From NCBI GenBank assembly GCA_001804805.1, contig MHBH01000062.1, positions 1 to 64,000 on the forward strand: a stretch of DNA of 64,000 nucleotides, in the 5' to 3' direction. Positions 34,635-43,610 of the stretch are shown here, piece by piece. The position numbers and the translations under genes are program-made. The stretch's first letter is position 1. The number at the start of each line of letters is the position of its first letter. Below the pieces are notes generated by a model. The model did not search any database, was not told where the DNA came from, and saw nothing but the letters and a program-made list of their open reading frames with translations. This DNA comes from Lentisphaerae bacterium GWF2_49_21. Its GTDB lineage: Bacteria > Verrucomicrobiota > Lentisphaeria > Victivallales > GWF2-50-93.

Positions 34635-36614
34635 CTATTTCTCTTCCGCATCCTGACGAACTTCGTGCATGGTCAGTTCTTCGCCGGTCCTTACCAGCCT
34701 TGCACTGTTGAAAAGGACTATCGTCGTGCTGACAGTATGAAGGGCGGCCGCCAGAATCGGGTTTAGTAGACCGAAGACCGAGAAGCTTATTCCACCAACT
34801 ATGAAGACAAATCCGATAAGCAGGTTCTGGTTGATTATCTTGCCGGACTCTTTTGCAAGGGTAATGAGAAGCGGTATCCTGCGGAGATCATTTGTCATCA
34901 ACGCGATCGAGGCGCTGTTTATCGCGATGTCGCTGCCGATTGCGCCCATTGCTATTCCAAGATCACCGGCAGCAAGGGCAGGAGCGTCGTTAATTCCGTC
35001 ACCGACGACTGCGACAGTATAATTCTGCTTGACTTCTTTTACATAGGCGACTTTGTCGTCGGGCAGACATTCGGCCCTGACGTTTTCTATGTTGAGTTCC
35101 TTTGAGACGAGATCCGCGACGGTCTTAAGGTCGCCTGTGACCATGGAACACTGCCTCACACCGTCCGCCTTGAGGGATTTGATGGCTTCCTGGGCTTCTT
35201 TTCTTACTGTGTCCCTGAATCCTATCCATCCGATGGCTTTGCCTTGGATGGAAACATAGACGACGCTTATGGCGCCATGGCCGCCCTCGGTCTCCGGATC
35301 TTCGAGGGATGAAATACTTATATTATGTGATTTCAGCCATTCTCCTCTTCCTATCAACGCCTTTTCCCCGTTGATAATAGCCTCGACTCCTTTCCCATGT
35401 ACTTCGGTAAACTTCTCAACGTCGGTAATTTTAACATTGGCTTCTTTTGCAAGGTTCTGCAGGGCTTTTGCCGTAGGATGGTTGCTATGGCTTTCCACGG
35501 ATGCGGCGATCTGCAGGAGGTTGGCCGGATCAATCCCTTCCGCCGGAGCAAGCCTTACAACTGAAAGCGTTCCCTCGGTAAGAGTTCCTGTCTTGTCGAA
35601 GATTACGGCTCTTACTTTTGCAGCGAGTTCGAGGTACGATACGTTCTTGATGAGAATTCCGAGCCTGGCGGCGGCGGCGAGTGCAGCGATGACCGCAGAC
35701 GGGGCCGCAAGTACTAGCGCACACGGGCATGCGGCCACAAGCACGGATATCACATTGCGCATGTTTCCGCCGGAGAACCACCATGCAAGACCAGCTATCA
35801 TCAGGATGGTTGGAATATAATATCCGGCATAACGGTCTATGACCCTTACAACCGGCGGCTTGCTTGTCTCGGCTGCAAGGATCATTTCCTTTACCTTTCC
35901 CAGCGTAGTGTCCTTGCCGACCTTTGTGACTTTCACGTCAATCACGCCAGTAAGGTTCTGTGTTCCTGCGAAGACATCATTCTTCTCCTCTTTTTCAACT
36001 GGGAACGATTCACCGGTGATCGAGGCCTGGTTAACCGTGCTCGTACCTTTGACTATCATGCCGTCAACCGGGAAATTCTCGCCGGGGCGAATCCTGATGA
36101 CATCTCCGATGACGAGTGAAAGCACGTCTACCTCGAGTTCCTGTCCGTCGCTTATCTTCCTTGCCGATCTCGGAGTCAGCTTGATAAGGTCCTCGATGGA
36201 TCTCTGCGCCCCGTGTGCTGTCCTTGACTCGATGATGATCGCGATGAGGAGGAAGAACGAGATGTCTCCGGCGGTCCTGAAGTCTCCTCCCGAGAAAGCC
36301 GCGAGGACTGCGAGTGCCACGAGCTCGTTCATATAGACCTTGCCTTTTGCAAGATCCTTGAACGCGACGATGAATATTGGCAATGCGAGGATTATGGCGC
36401 CGATTATGGCGCTGAGTTCCGCAGTGAAAGTCTGGTCGGGCTGCATCCATACGAGGATATAGGAGTTCAGGATGAAAAAGCCGCCGACAAGGGCGATGCT
36501 GAGCCTGGCAAGGCTCCGACTATGGGGAGCACCTCCGCTCTCGTGATCAGGATCACATCCACAGATCTCGCTGTGGGCGTCAAAAACCTTTTTTCTGGCT
36601 GTCAGTTCGGGCAT
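34635..36614 (-). CDS. P1B-type ATPase without an HMA domain
   Basis: A 659-residue heavy-metal pump with the CPC motif at 296-298, phosphorylated D340 in DKTGTLT, the HP-type motif SNHPTAK and GDGINDAP near residue 550. The N-terminus lacks an HMA domain but has a CGCDPDHES stretch near residues 18-26. The number of helices before the CPC is reduced relative to the plus-strand ATPase, but the core is complete. It is the last gene of the minus-strand SPFH cluster and is 4 bp from the HflK-like gene, so they form one operon. Confidence 0.92.
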   Translation of the reverse strand: MPELTARKKVFDAHSEICGCDPDHESGGAPHSRSLARLSIALVGGFFILNSYILVWMQPDQTFTAELSAIIGAIILALPIFIVAFKDLAKGKVYMNELVALAVLAAFSGGDFRTAGDISFFLLIAIIIESRTAHGAQRSIEDLIKLTPRSARKISDGQELEVDVLSLVIGDVIRIRPGENFPVDGMIVKGTSTVNQASITGESFPVEKEEKNDVFAGTQNLTGVIDVKVTKVGKDTTLGKVKEMILAAETSKPPVVRVIDRYAGYYIPTILMIAGLAWWFSGGNMRNVISVLVAACPCALVLAAPSAVIAALAAAARLGILIKNVSYLELAAKVRAVIFDKTGTLTEGTLSVVRLAPAEGIDPANLLQIAASVESHSNHPTAKALQNLAKEANVKITDVEKFTEVHGKGVEAIINGEKALIGRGEWLKSHNISISSLEDPETEGGHGAISVVYVSIQGKAIGWIGFRDTVRKEAQEAIKSLKADGVRQCSMVTGDLKTVADLVSKELNIENVRAECLPDDKVAYVKEVKQNYTVAVVGDGINDAPALAAGDLGIAMGAIGSDIAINSASIALMTNDLRRIPLLITLAKESGKIINQNLLIGFVFIVGGISFSVFGLLNPILAAALHTVSTTIVLFNSARLVRTGEELTMHEVRQDAEEK

Positions 36615-36617
36615 ATG

Positions 36618-37766
36618 TTATTTCCCTTTTTCCTTGTCTTTGTCATTCTTCTGGTTCCTCGGTTCGGGATTGAGCATTATCCTCACCTCATGAGTGCCGT
36701 TGCTGTCCTCGGGGATTATATATTTATCCTTCACATTCTCCAGCAGTTTTGAAATTGTGTCGTTATAGAGGACGATGAGCACCACCGGATTTTTCCTGTA
36801 TTCTTCAAGGTACTTCTTGAAGGAGATACTGTCAGATTCGATGTCGGCGACGATCTGGATCTTATAGACATTTGCCTCTGCCACTATCCTTGAAGCTTCT
36901 GAATCGGTCTCCCCCTCGACAGTCACTGCATATGCCCTTGCGTTCTCCTTTTCCGTGGAGCACTGCAGTTCGGCGTCAATGACCTCCTGGAATGCCGCAA
37001 CTGTATTAAGGGGCGCAGTGTTGCCTTTCAGTGTGAGATTTTCAACCTTTATCCCGATCTCCCATTTGGCAATTTCGGAAATGAAAAGGTCGTTGACAGC
37101 TGCCCGGTACTCGGAGGATTTTTTGTATAGTGCTGAATCTACCTGCTGGGATGCGGTGACTTTCAGGACTGCATTTTCCAGGATGGACTGGATGAGCGTC
37201 CTCGGACCTCTTGTGCCAATGGCTTTGCCTGTAACAGGATTGCGGATGATTTCATCAAGCCTGGACGGTTCATCGGGGCAGAGGCAGTTCAGATAATATT
37301 TCATAGGATCCGTAATTGTATAGACAAGCTCCCACTCGGTGTGGATTATATTTGCATCTCCGGTAAGCAGATATCCGTCTTTACCTGGGACAAGGGTGGA
37401 GGCTCCGGAAGGTTGCTGCTCCCCTTTTATCGCCTTAACATCGGACCTGTGCCAGTATGTGGCGAGAGTGATGGTCTGCTTGCTGACAGGTATCCTGATG
37501 ATCTTGCTTACCGGATATGGGAAAGACCAGTAGTATCCGGCCTCATGCTTTTCAACGACCTTGCCGAAACGTTCGACAATGACGTTCTCCTGGGGCTTGA
37601 CTTCGTAGTATCCGCCAAAGGTGAAATACCATATTATAAGGAAGGCTATGAAGCATGAAAGCAGGGTGAAGGCGATATGAAGGCTTTTCGTGAGGGAGTC
37701 TATCCCGGCCTTGTAATGCCCGTTGCTTTCAATTTCAGATATATTCTTGTGATCGTGTTCAGTCAT
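36618..37766 (-). CDS. HflK-like SPFH protein (minus-strand cluster)
   Basis: A 382-residue SPFH protein with an N-terminal helix (about 31-51), YEVKPQENVIVERFGKV, an HflK-type LLTGDANIIHTEWELVYTI segment and a C-terminal coiled coil. The cytoplasmic or periplasmic tails are longer than in the plus-strand HflK. It lies between the HflC gene and the P-type ATPase in the same order as the plus-strand cluster's K gene. Confidence 0.92.
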   Translation of the reverse strand: MTEHDHKNISEIESNGHYKAGIDSLTKSLHIAFTLLSCFIAFLIIWYFTFGGYYEVKPQENVIVERFGKVVEKHEAGYYWSFPYPVSKIIRIPVSKQTITLATYWHRSDVKAIKGEQQPSGASTLVPGKDGYLLTGDANIIHTEWELVYTITDPMKYYLNCLCPDEPSRLDEIIRNPVTGKAIGTRGPRTLIQSILENAVLKVTASQQVDSALYKKSSEYRAAVNDLFISEIAKWEIGIKVENLTLKGNTAPLNTVAAFQEVIDAELQCSTEKENARAYAVTVEGETDSEASRIVAEANVYKIQIVADIESDSISFKKYLEEYRKNPVVLIVLYNDTISKLLENVKDKYIIPEDSNGTHEVRIMLNPEPRNQKNDKDKEKGK

Positions 37767-37787
37767 CTTGGTTAACCCTTGAGTGCA

Positions 37788-38744
37788 TCATTTGGATTTT
37801 CCGCTGTCCTTTTTTCCATCCAGAAGCAGTTTCTGGTCGGCCTTCAGCAGATCAAACGGCGCGTAATCGGTATTTAAAATAAGAGTGGTCCTGCTGGGTA
37901 CGATCTTCCGAAGCGACTCGAGCTTCCTCAGGAAAGCGGCAAGTTCCGGCTCATCCTTGAAGGCGGCGTAGAAGGGGGCGGCGGTCGCATCCCCTTCTGC
38001 CTTGATCTGTTTGGCCTGTGCATCGGCCTGGGCCAGCTTGAGCAGGCGGTTGGAGTCCGCCTGATCCATGATTTTCTTCGCTTCGCTCTTCCCCTCGGCA
38101 CGGTACCCCGAGGCGACTACATTCCTTTCGGCTTTCATGCGGTTGAGAACGTTTTCAGTGTTCTTCTCTGGAAGACCGAAGTTCTTGATCCCGACATATT
38201 CTACCTGGATGCCGTATTTCTCAAGGACAAAAGGAGCAATTCCGGCCTTCATCTTATTTTCAATTTCTGTCAGCTTCATTTTCCCGGGATTGGTGTTTAC
38301 AAGCTCATCGAACTTGTATTTTCCAAGGACGGTGGCCTTTTCATTCCTCATCTGGCTGTTTATCTTGTCCTCGGCCTGTGAAATGTCCGGGATTGTCAGG
38401 CTTTTAAAGAGCTTTTCGGCGTCAACTATCTTGTAGACCACGAATATCCCTGCGACAACAGGCTGTCCGTCCGCTGTATAAGTCTCCTCGATTTTTCCGG
38501 TGCTGCCGTCGAAGCAGTGGTATCGGTTGTCGAACTTGTAGATTTTCTGGAAAGGCCATGGCCAGCAGAAATGCAGGCCTGCATCCTTTACGCCGGTAAT
38601 CTTGCCGAGGGTCGTTACAACGGCAAGTTCGGTTGACTTCACCTGGAATGTGAATATCGCGAGAAGGAATATCACTGAAACGATCATGCCGAGAAGCAGC
38701 GTCGGCCAATGCTGCAGCATTTTACTTTTATCTTGTTCATTCAT
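37788..38744 (-). CDS. HflC-like SPFH protein (minus-strand cluster)
   Basis: A 318-residue SPFH protein with one N-terminal helix (about 14-34), TELAVVTTLGKITG, and a C-terminal coiled-coil region with KAERNVVASGYRAEG, typical of HflC. It follows the polytopic SPFH gene by 3 bp and precedes the HflK gene by 21 bp. Together with its neighbours it reproduces the K-C-K order of the plus-strand cluster. Confidence 0.92.
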   Translation of the reverse strand: MNEQDKSKMLQHWPTLLLGMIVSVIFLLAIFTFQVKSTELAVVTTLGKITGVKDAGLHFCWPWPFQKIYKFDNRYHCFDGSTGKIEETYTADGQPVVAGIFVVYKIVDAEKLFKSLTIPDISQAEDKINSQMRNEKATVLGKYKFDELVNTNPGKMKLTEIENKMKAGIAPFVLEKYGIQVEYVGIKNFGLPEKNTENVLNRMKAERNVVASGYRAEGKSEAKKIMDQADSNRLLKLAQADAQAKQIKAEGDATAAPFYAAFKDEPELAAFLRKLESLRKIVPSRTTLILNTDYAPFDLLKADQKLLLDGKKDSGKSK

Positions 38745-38747
38745 AGG

Positions 38748-40679
38748 TTAATTTCCTCCGTTGTCGGTTTTCTTGTTTACTTCGTCGGACAGGGCGCCGA
38801 GATCCGCATCAAGCAGGTCCATGCGGGCCTTCTCCTCGAAATTGAATATGTAGATATTGTTCGTATTGTTATCTCCGACGACTATCTTTCTCGTGTCGCC
38901 GCAGTCCTTCTCCAGGAATTCGAGATATGTCCTGAGCTTGAACATCTCAGGCATTGTCTTGTAGGCCAGGATCTGTTTATCAAATCGGTCTTTCTCCGCT
39001 TTTGAAATACTGACGGCATTTTTCCTTGCTGTATCCGCGGACCTTATTCTCTGCGCGGCTTCGGCGATTGCATATGGAAGGATCTTGTTCTCATAAGCCT
39101 TGGCATTGAGTATCGAAGCCTCCTTCTCCTGCCTGGCGCTTGCGACCTCCTCGAAGGCTGGCGCGACCTCGTCGACCGGGGGATGGACATCGTGCAGGTT
39201 GAGGGAGACGATTTCCACGCCGAGACTCATGTTGTCCGCGGACGCCTGTATTCTTTTAGAAAGATCGGCTACAGCCTTGTCCTTGTCAACGGACATGAGT
39301 TTCAGCATGTCTACACTTACAAGGTATTTGCTGATCTCCCGTTCCGAGATTGTCTTGAGCAGGTGGGGAATGTCATAGTTGCGGTATGCAAAATCAAAGA
39401 CCTTGTCGGCTCTGGCCCTGTATTGGATTACAAAGCTGGCGGACAAGAAGGACACCGGAGTCTCCTTGTCAACCGCCCTTTTCTCCGAAGCTACGATATA
39501 TCTTTCCTCTTTCCCATAATGCTGCACAGTCCATAGGATCACTTCGGGAGTTTTAAGTTCGCCCTTTTCATCCATCCTATCGGCGCCGATAGTGATTTCC
39601 TGGATCTGGTTGACAGGTATCCTTGTCATTTTCCCGAACGGCCATGGCAGATTGAAGTAAATGCCCTCGCTGAGAGGCTTGACATCGGCGATCTTTCCGA
39701 AATTCTCGCGTATTCCGGCTTCTCCGGGGCCCACTTCGCTTATGCATGTGAAAAGCCACAATACGACAAGCCATGCGATGATTAGAGGGATTATTGATTT
39801 TTCAAAGAAGGAGTAGAGCCATGTCCTGGAAACCTTGAATCCGAACTGGTAGTCGAGGGTGTCTGAAATATTCTTTAGCACGCCTCCGGGTTCTGTAAAA
39901 AGCGACAGGAGGCGGCTTTCAAAGATAGGTCTTTCCTCGATCATCGATCTCGGACGGTAGAATTCGACTATGAAGTTCAGGAGGAGCTCAATCCCGAGCA
40001 CGGCTGTTGTCATGAAGATGATCTCCTTTACGATCCTGTCCCAGACCGGAAGGTCGAACCTGTACATGAAGATTGCGAACGTGGCCAGGAATCCCAGTAT
40101 CGATGTGAGGACAATCCACCCACCGAGTGGCCTCAGCCAGCGGAAATTCTTCTCCCTGGACTGGCCGATGCAGAATATTCCGAAGAACAGGCTTGCCAGC
40201 GCCATGACAATAGATATGAATGCAGCCTGGGGGGGCTTGACTGGAAACGGAACATCGACTCTCTTTGTCCATAAATACCAGAATACGGAAAGCGTGACTG
40301 CTATGATAATGAAATTCAGCATGGATATCGTATAAGGACAGTATTTTTTATACCTGGACAGTGTACGCGCAGCTGAGAAAAGCACATCTTCTCCAGATTC
40401 CAGGGCCTTCTTCTCCTTGCGCTTCTCAAGGAGGAGCCTGTCTTCCTCCTCGATCGCCGCCTTCCTGCCAAAGAAACCGAGTGTGTATGTGGCGATAGAC
40501 AATATGAATATTATCATGTACGGCAATAGAAGGAGGTGGAAGGAGTCGGAGCCCGTCCAGCGGCTGGTCCAGAAAATGACATGCCAGACGGCAAATGAAT
40601 ATATGGCGACTAAAAGCGACAGATTCTCCAGTTGCCTGGATTCGTCTATCTTCAACTGGATATTTTTTGCAAATTTCAT
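38748..40679 (-). CDS. Polytopic membrane domain fused to HflK-like SPFH domain
   Basis: A 643-residue protein. The first 310 residues contain about seven hydrophobic helices (roughly 21-38, 47-70, 117-136, 151-172, 186-206, 217-240 and 294-313), with no CDF-type HxxxD pairs and no recognised family. The rest is an SPFH domain (EVGPGEAGIRENFGKI onward) with a glutamate-rich coiled coil. It is the first gene of the minus-strand cluster and the counterpart of the CDF-SPFH fusion at 20327, but its membrane part is unrelated in sequence as far as I can see. Confidence 0.88.
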   Translation of the reverse strand: MKFAKNIQLKIDESRQLENLSLLVAIYSFAVWHVIFWTSRWTGSDSFHLLLLPYMIIFILSIATYTLGFFGRKAAIEEEDRLLLEKRKEKKALESGEDVLFSAARTLSRYKKYCPYTISMLNFIIIAVTLSVFWYLWTKRVDVPFPVKPPQAAFISIVMALASLFFGIFCIGQSREKNFRWLRPLGGWIVLTSILGFLATFAIFMYRFDLPVWDRIVKEIIFMTTAVLGIELLLNFIVEFYRPRSMIEERPIFESRLLSLFTEPGGVLKNISDTLDYQFGFKVSRTWLYSFFEKSIIPLIIAWLVVLWLFTCISEVGPGEAGIRENFGKIADVKPLSEGIYFNLPWPFGKMTRIPVNQIQEITIGADRMDEKGELKTPEVILWTVQHYGKEERYIVASEKRAVDKETPVSFLSASFVIQYRARADKVFDFAYRNYDIPHLLKTISEREISKYLVSVDMLKLMSVDKDKAVADLSKRIQASADNMSLGVEIVSLNLHDVHPPVDEVAPAFEEVASARQEKEASILNAKAYENKILPYAIAEAAQRIRSADTARKNAVSISKAEKDRFDKQILAYKTMPEMFKLRTYLEFLEKDCGDTRKIVVGDNNTNNIYIFNFEEKARMDLLDADLGALSDEVNKKTDNGGN

Positions 40680-41100
40680 TTAAAACAGCCTATATTCCGA
40701 GTAATGCATGCTCGGTAGAGTCGGAGTCCTGATTTGTCCTGCAAAATATTTCCTGTGCCCAATTGCCCTTGCTATAGACTGTCTTTCCTTTGCCCTTCTT
40801 CTACTATAGCAACTTAAGTGAATTAGAAACTGAAAATCAAATTTCAGCACCAGTATTTGGACCTCCTTTGTCAATTGGGACGAGATGCCGTTGGAACTTA
40901 AGACAATGAAATTGGGCTTTTGTTCCCTGCTTTTAGTCTTTTTCGTAAAAAACCTCTTTTTTTACGGAGGGGGTCAAGTCTGGCAATATATAGCAGGCCG
41001 TCTTTTGATTGCGTTTGTGAGTGCATCTTTAAGCAAATCAGCATCGTTCGTTAAAAGGCAGGAATTACGCACAGAAGGTTCAAAAGGAGAAGATGTTTCC
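40680..41100. other. Intergenic region between SPFH operon and glycoside hydrolase
   Basis: No convincing gene is seen; a 102-codon open frame on the plus strand (40885-41193) lacks normal protein composition. The region should hold the promoter for the minus-strand SPFH operon near its right-hand start and the 3' end of the hydrolase transcript. No clear terminator or box was identified. Confidence 0.5.
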
Positions 41101-43527
41101 TCATTTCAGGTCCGCACCCGCAGGGGCGACCGTTTCATTTCCGGCTTCCTTCCTCTCCAGGAAAACTTTCATGGCGATATCTATCTTGAATGAAGGAAGC
41201 GCTATTTTCAAATCTCCATTATCAGCCGCGAGGCGGTCCGACCGGATGATTTCACCGGAGATGGTGTCATAAAAATCAACTTTGTATTTTCCTGTCTGTG
41301 TCAGTCCTTTTAGAGTAATCATGTGGTCCTTGAGAGCTTCGACAGAATCCGGCTCGTCGGGATAATTCTCCAATGGGATTTTCTTGAAAACCCAGGCATA
41401 ATATTCATTTTGGTTGCCGGCGGCAAGACAGGAATAGGCGGCATTGCCCGGTCCTTCAGCGGAACTTACCGTACGCTGGGAATATGTGAATCCCTTGTTC
41501 CTCGGATCAATCCCCTTCATGAACAATGAGAACCCGCGGAAATGGGGGTACTTGTTCTTGTCATGGATGAAATCGTGCCACCAGAGGAATGGCGTACCTG
41601 CCTGTTCGCAGAAGAAAGACGCCCAGAGTCCGGCGTGCAGGTCCGCCTCGAGCCTGTTGAGAGTTCCAGCATGCGGACTACCTCCATATTCCGTTATCAG
41701 CAGGGGTTTTTTCAGTTCCCTCAGTTTTTCAGTGTGTTTCAACATGTGATCCACAAAAGGCGTATTGTCGCGGTATGCGTCGCCAACGACATAGGAGATC
41801 TGGGGAAGCTCATAGAATTTCCGGTATTTGATTGGGTTGTTGTAATCTCCGCATGTATGGGTTGTGAGTATATGCCTGTTATTGTCGAGGGCCATGAAAT
41901 GATCCGCCGCCATCTTGTGCCATTCGACGCTCCTACCGCTATTGTATACTTCATCATGCTTGGTGATCAGGTCTATCTCGCTCCAGAATTCGAATCCAAA
42001 GATGTTCGTATATGCACCCCATCGCGCGGCAATGTACCGGTTCCGGTTCAGATAATATTTTTCGGCTTCCTTGTCGGTGAAGAAGTCCTTGGGCAGATCA
42101 AGCATGGCGCCATCGGCCACTGCGAACGGCGTCTTCTTATTGTGCGGGGAGTTGTCCCATTCTGGATCGGTGCTGCTGGAAAGCTTCCCGTGGTTGTCGA
42201 GTACCAGATGGACATAGATCCCCTTCTTCAGGGCATCGTCAAGGACAAAATCGAGCCTCCATGCGTTGAACAGATTGTAGCGTCCGAGTCCATAGTAGTC
42301 AGTCCTGGAACTTGTCCATTCAAGCGCGAACGACCAGGCGGCCATCCATATTTCAACGGCATTGATTCCGTTTTTCGACATTGCTGAAAAATATTCTTCA
42401 TAGGAGTAAGTACCCCTGTCAGGACGATATCCTATTTTAAGCTCCTTCTCGCTCCTGAGATCCTTGACGGAATGGATGTTGAATCCAATCGGAAAGAAAA
42501 ACTCCCCGGTGGTCAGTTCGAAATAGCGCGGATCATCCTTGCTTGCCCGGACGAAACCGGGATTTTTCGAGGTTTCGACGTTAACCTCGAAATATGGCGT
42601 CGAGATCTCGTTGCCCGGCGGTTCGGAGGAGTCCGTGGCGACGAGGCGGAACTTATAGGTTCCGGGATCAACTGGCGTGAACCGGAAGGCCCAGTGCACC
42701 TTGCCTGTGGGAGTCCTCATTTCACGGTTGAAATGGAGCTGCCTTACATAATCCTGCGTGAAATAGGCCGGAACCGTGTATTCCCCGGAATCCGGTCCTG
42801 TGATCTGGACATCGACCTTGATCTCCTCAGCGTCGAAAGGATTGAAATATTCCCTTGAAAGGTCGAAGCTCCCCTCGAGCATCTTGTACACCTGCCCCCT
42901 TTTCTGATATTCGAGGTTGGACATATATAGCTCGGGCTGTTCCCTCTCACCAGCGAGGCCCAGATTGCGCAGGGAAAATTTGATATTCCGGGCTTCCTGG
43001 CCGAAAACATTGAAACCCATGGTAAGCATCATTGCGGCGTTAAGGCTGTTCCAATCGGCCGAATGGCCTTCGGGATTCAGCTCATGCGCCGAGGATTTCA
43101 GGTTCACTTCCACCTTCCGCCACTCCCCGGAGTTCAGCGAAAAACTTTTCCGGCTCTGAAACCACAGTCCGTCCTTGTCCTTGATGAAGATGTTTCCGTT
43201 CACAGGTTTCCCGTCGGCGCTTACGGCCTTGACCTCCATTGACAGCTTGTCCTTCCGGAAGTCATCCGGATGCGGGCGGAAGGTCTCCCTCTTCCTCTCA
43301 AAATAGACCATTGCGGGTCCGGGCAGCTTGAAGGAGGCTGAAATTATTCCGTCATCTTCCGGGTCGAGTTCCTCAGGGATGCTGCTGTTCACCTGGAGGA
43401 ACCAGGAGCCTTCGTAGTTTTTGCTTTCGGAGTTATCATCCTCAATGGAGAAAAGTTGCCCTGTTATTCCAGTTAGGACAATGACCACCATAGATATTAT
43501 AATTATATTATTTTTATAGATCATCAT
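41101..43527 (-). CDS. Secreted DUF5060 glycoside hydrolase
   Basis: An 808-residue exported glycoside hydrolase. It has a signal peptide or anchor (about 5-27), N-terminal carbohydrate-binding-like regions, a DUF5060 beta-sandwich near 215-310, and a TIM-barrel core beginning at DPRYFELTTGEFFFPIGFN. The family places an acid/base and a nucleophile on glutamates, plausibly in FWSEID (near residue 520) and ITEYGGS (near 620). Such enzymes are cellulase-, mannanase- or agarase-related; the substrate is not clear. The start codon lies in a repeat that is copied beyond the IS4 element. Confidence 0.86.
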   Translation of the reverse strand: MMIYKNNIIIISMVVIVLTGITGQLFSIEDDNSESKNYEGSWFLQVNSSIPEELDPEDDGIISASFKLPGPAMVYFERKRETFRPHPDDFRKDKLSMEVKAVSADGKPVNGNIFIKDKDGLWFQSRKSFSLNSGEWRKVEVNLKSSAHELNPEGHSADWNSLNAAMMLTMGFNVFGQEARNIKFSLRNLGLAGEREQPELYMSNLEYQKRGQVYKMLEGSFDLSREYFNPFDAEEIKVDVQITGPDSGEYTVPAYFTQDYVRQLHFNREMRTPTGKVHWAFRFTPVDPGTYKFRLVATDSSEPPGNEISTPYFEVNVETSKNPGFVRASKDDPRYFELTTGEFFFPIGFNIHSVKDLRSEKELKIGYRPDRGTYSYEEYFSAMSKNGINAVEIWMAAWSFALEWTSSRTDYYGLGRYNLFNAWRLDFVLDDALKKGIYVHLVLDNHGKLSSSTDPEWDNSPHNKKTPFAVADGAMLDLPKDFFTDKEAEKYYLNRNRYIAARWGAYTNIFGFEFWSEIDLITKHDEVYNSGRSVEWHKMAADHFMALDNNRHILTTHTCGDYNNPIKYRKFYELPQISYVVGDAYRDNTPFVDHMLKHTEKLRELKKPLLITEYGGSPHAGTLNRLEADLHAGLWASFFCEQAGTPFLWWHDFIHDKNKYPHFRGFSLFMKGIDPRNKGFTYSQRTVSSAEGPGNAAYSCLAAGNQNEYYAWVFKKIPLENYPDEPDSVEALKDHMITLKGLTQTGKYKVDFYDTISGEIIRSDRLAADNGDLKIALPSFKIDIAMKVFLERKEAGNETVAPAGADLK

Positions 43528-43610
43528 TCAGCAGTGTCCCACCGTTGAAACATGAAATTGGTATAACATGTTTGGAAAATAATATGATAAGTGACGATTG
43601 CAAATTTTTC
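43507..43610. repeat. 104-bp repeat, copy A (hydrolase start region)
   Basis: This copy starts with ATTATTTTTATAGATC, contains the reverse complement of the hydrolase start (CAT at 43525-43527), and runs to CAAATTTTTC. It matches 44855-44957 at roughly 80 percent, with small gaps. The IS4 left end lies inside it. Confidence 0.7.

Noticed and set aside
18280-40679. FtsH-HflKC complex
   Set aside because: No ftsH gene is present next to either SPFH trio, so a classical FtsH complex cannot be claimed from this window.
40885-41193. 102-codon open frame on the plus strand
   Set aside because: No ribosome site, atypical composition, and it overlaps the hydrolase 3' end on the opposite strand.
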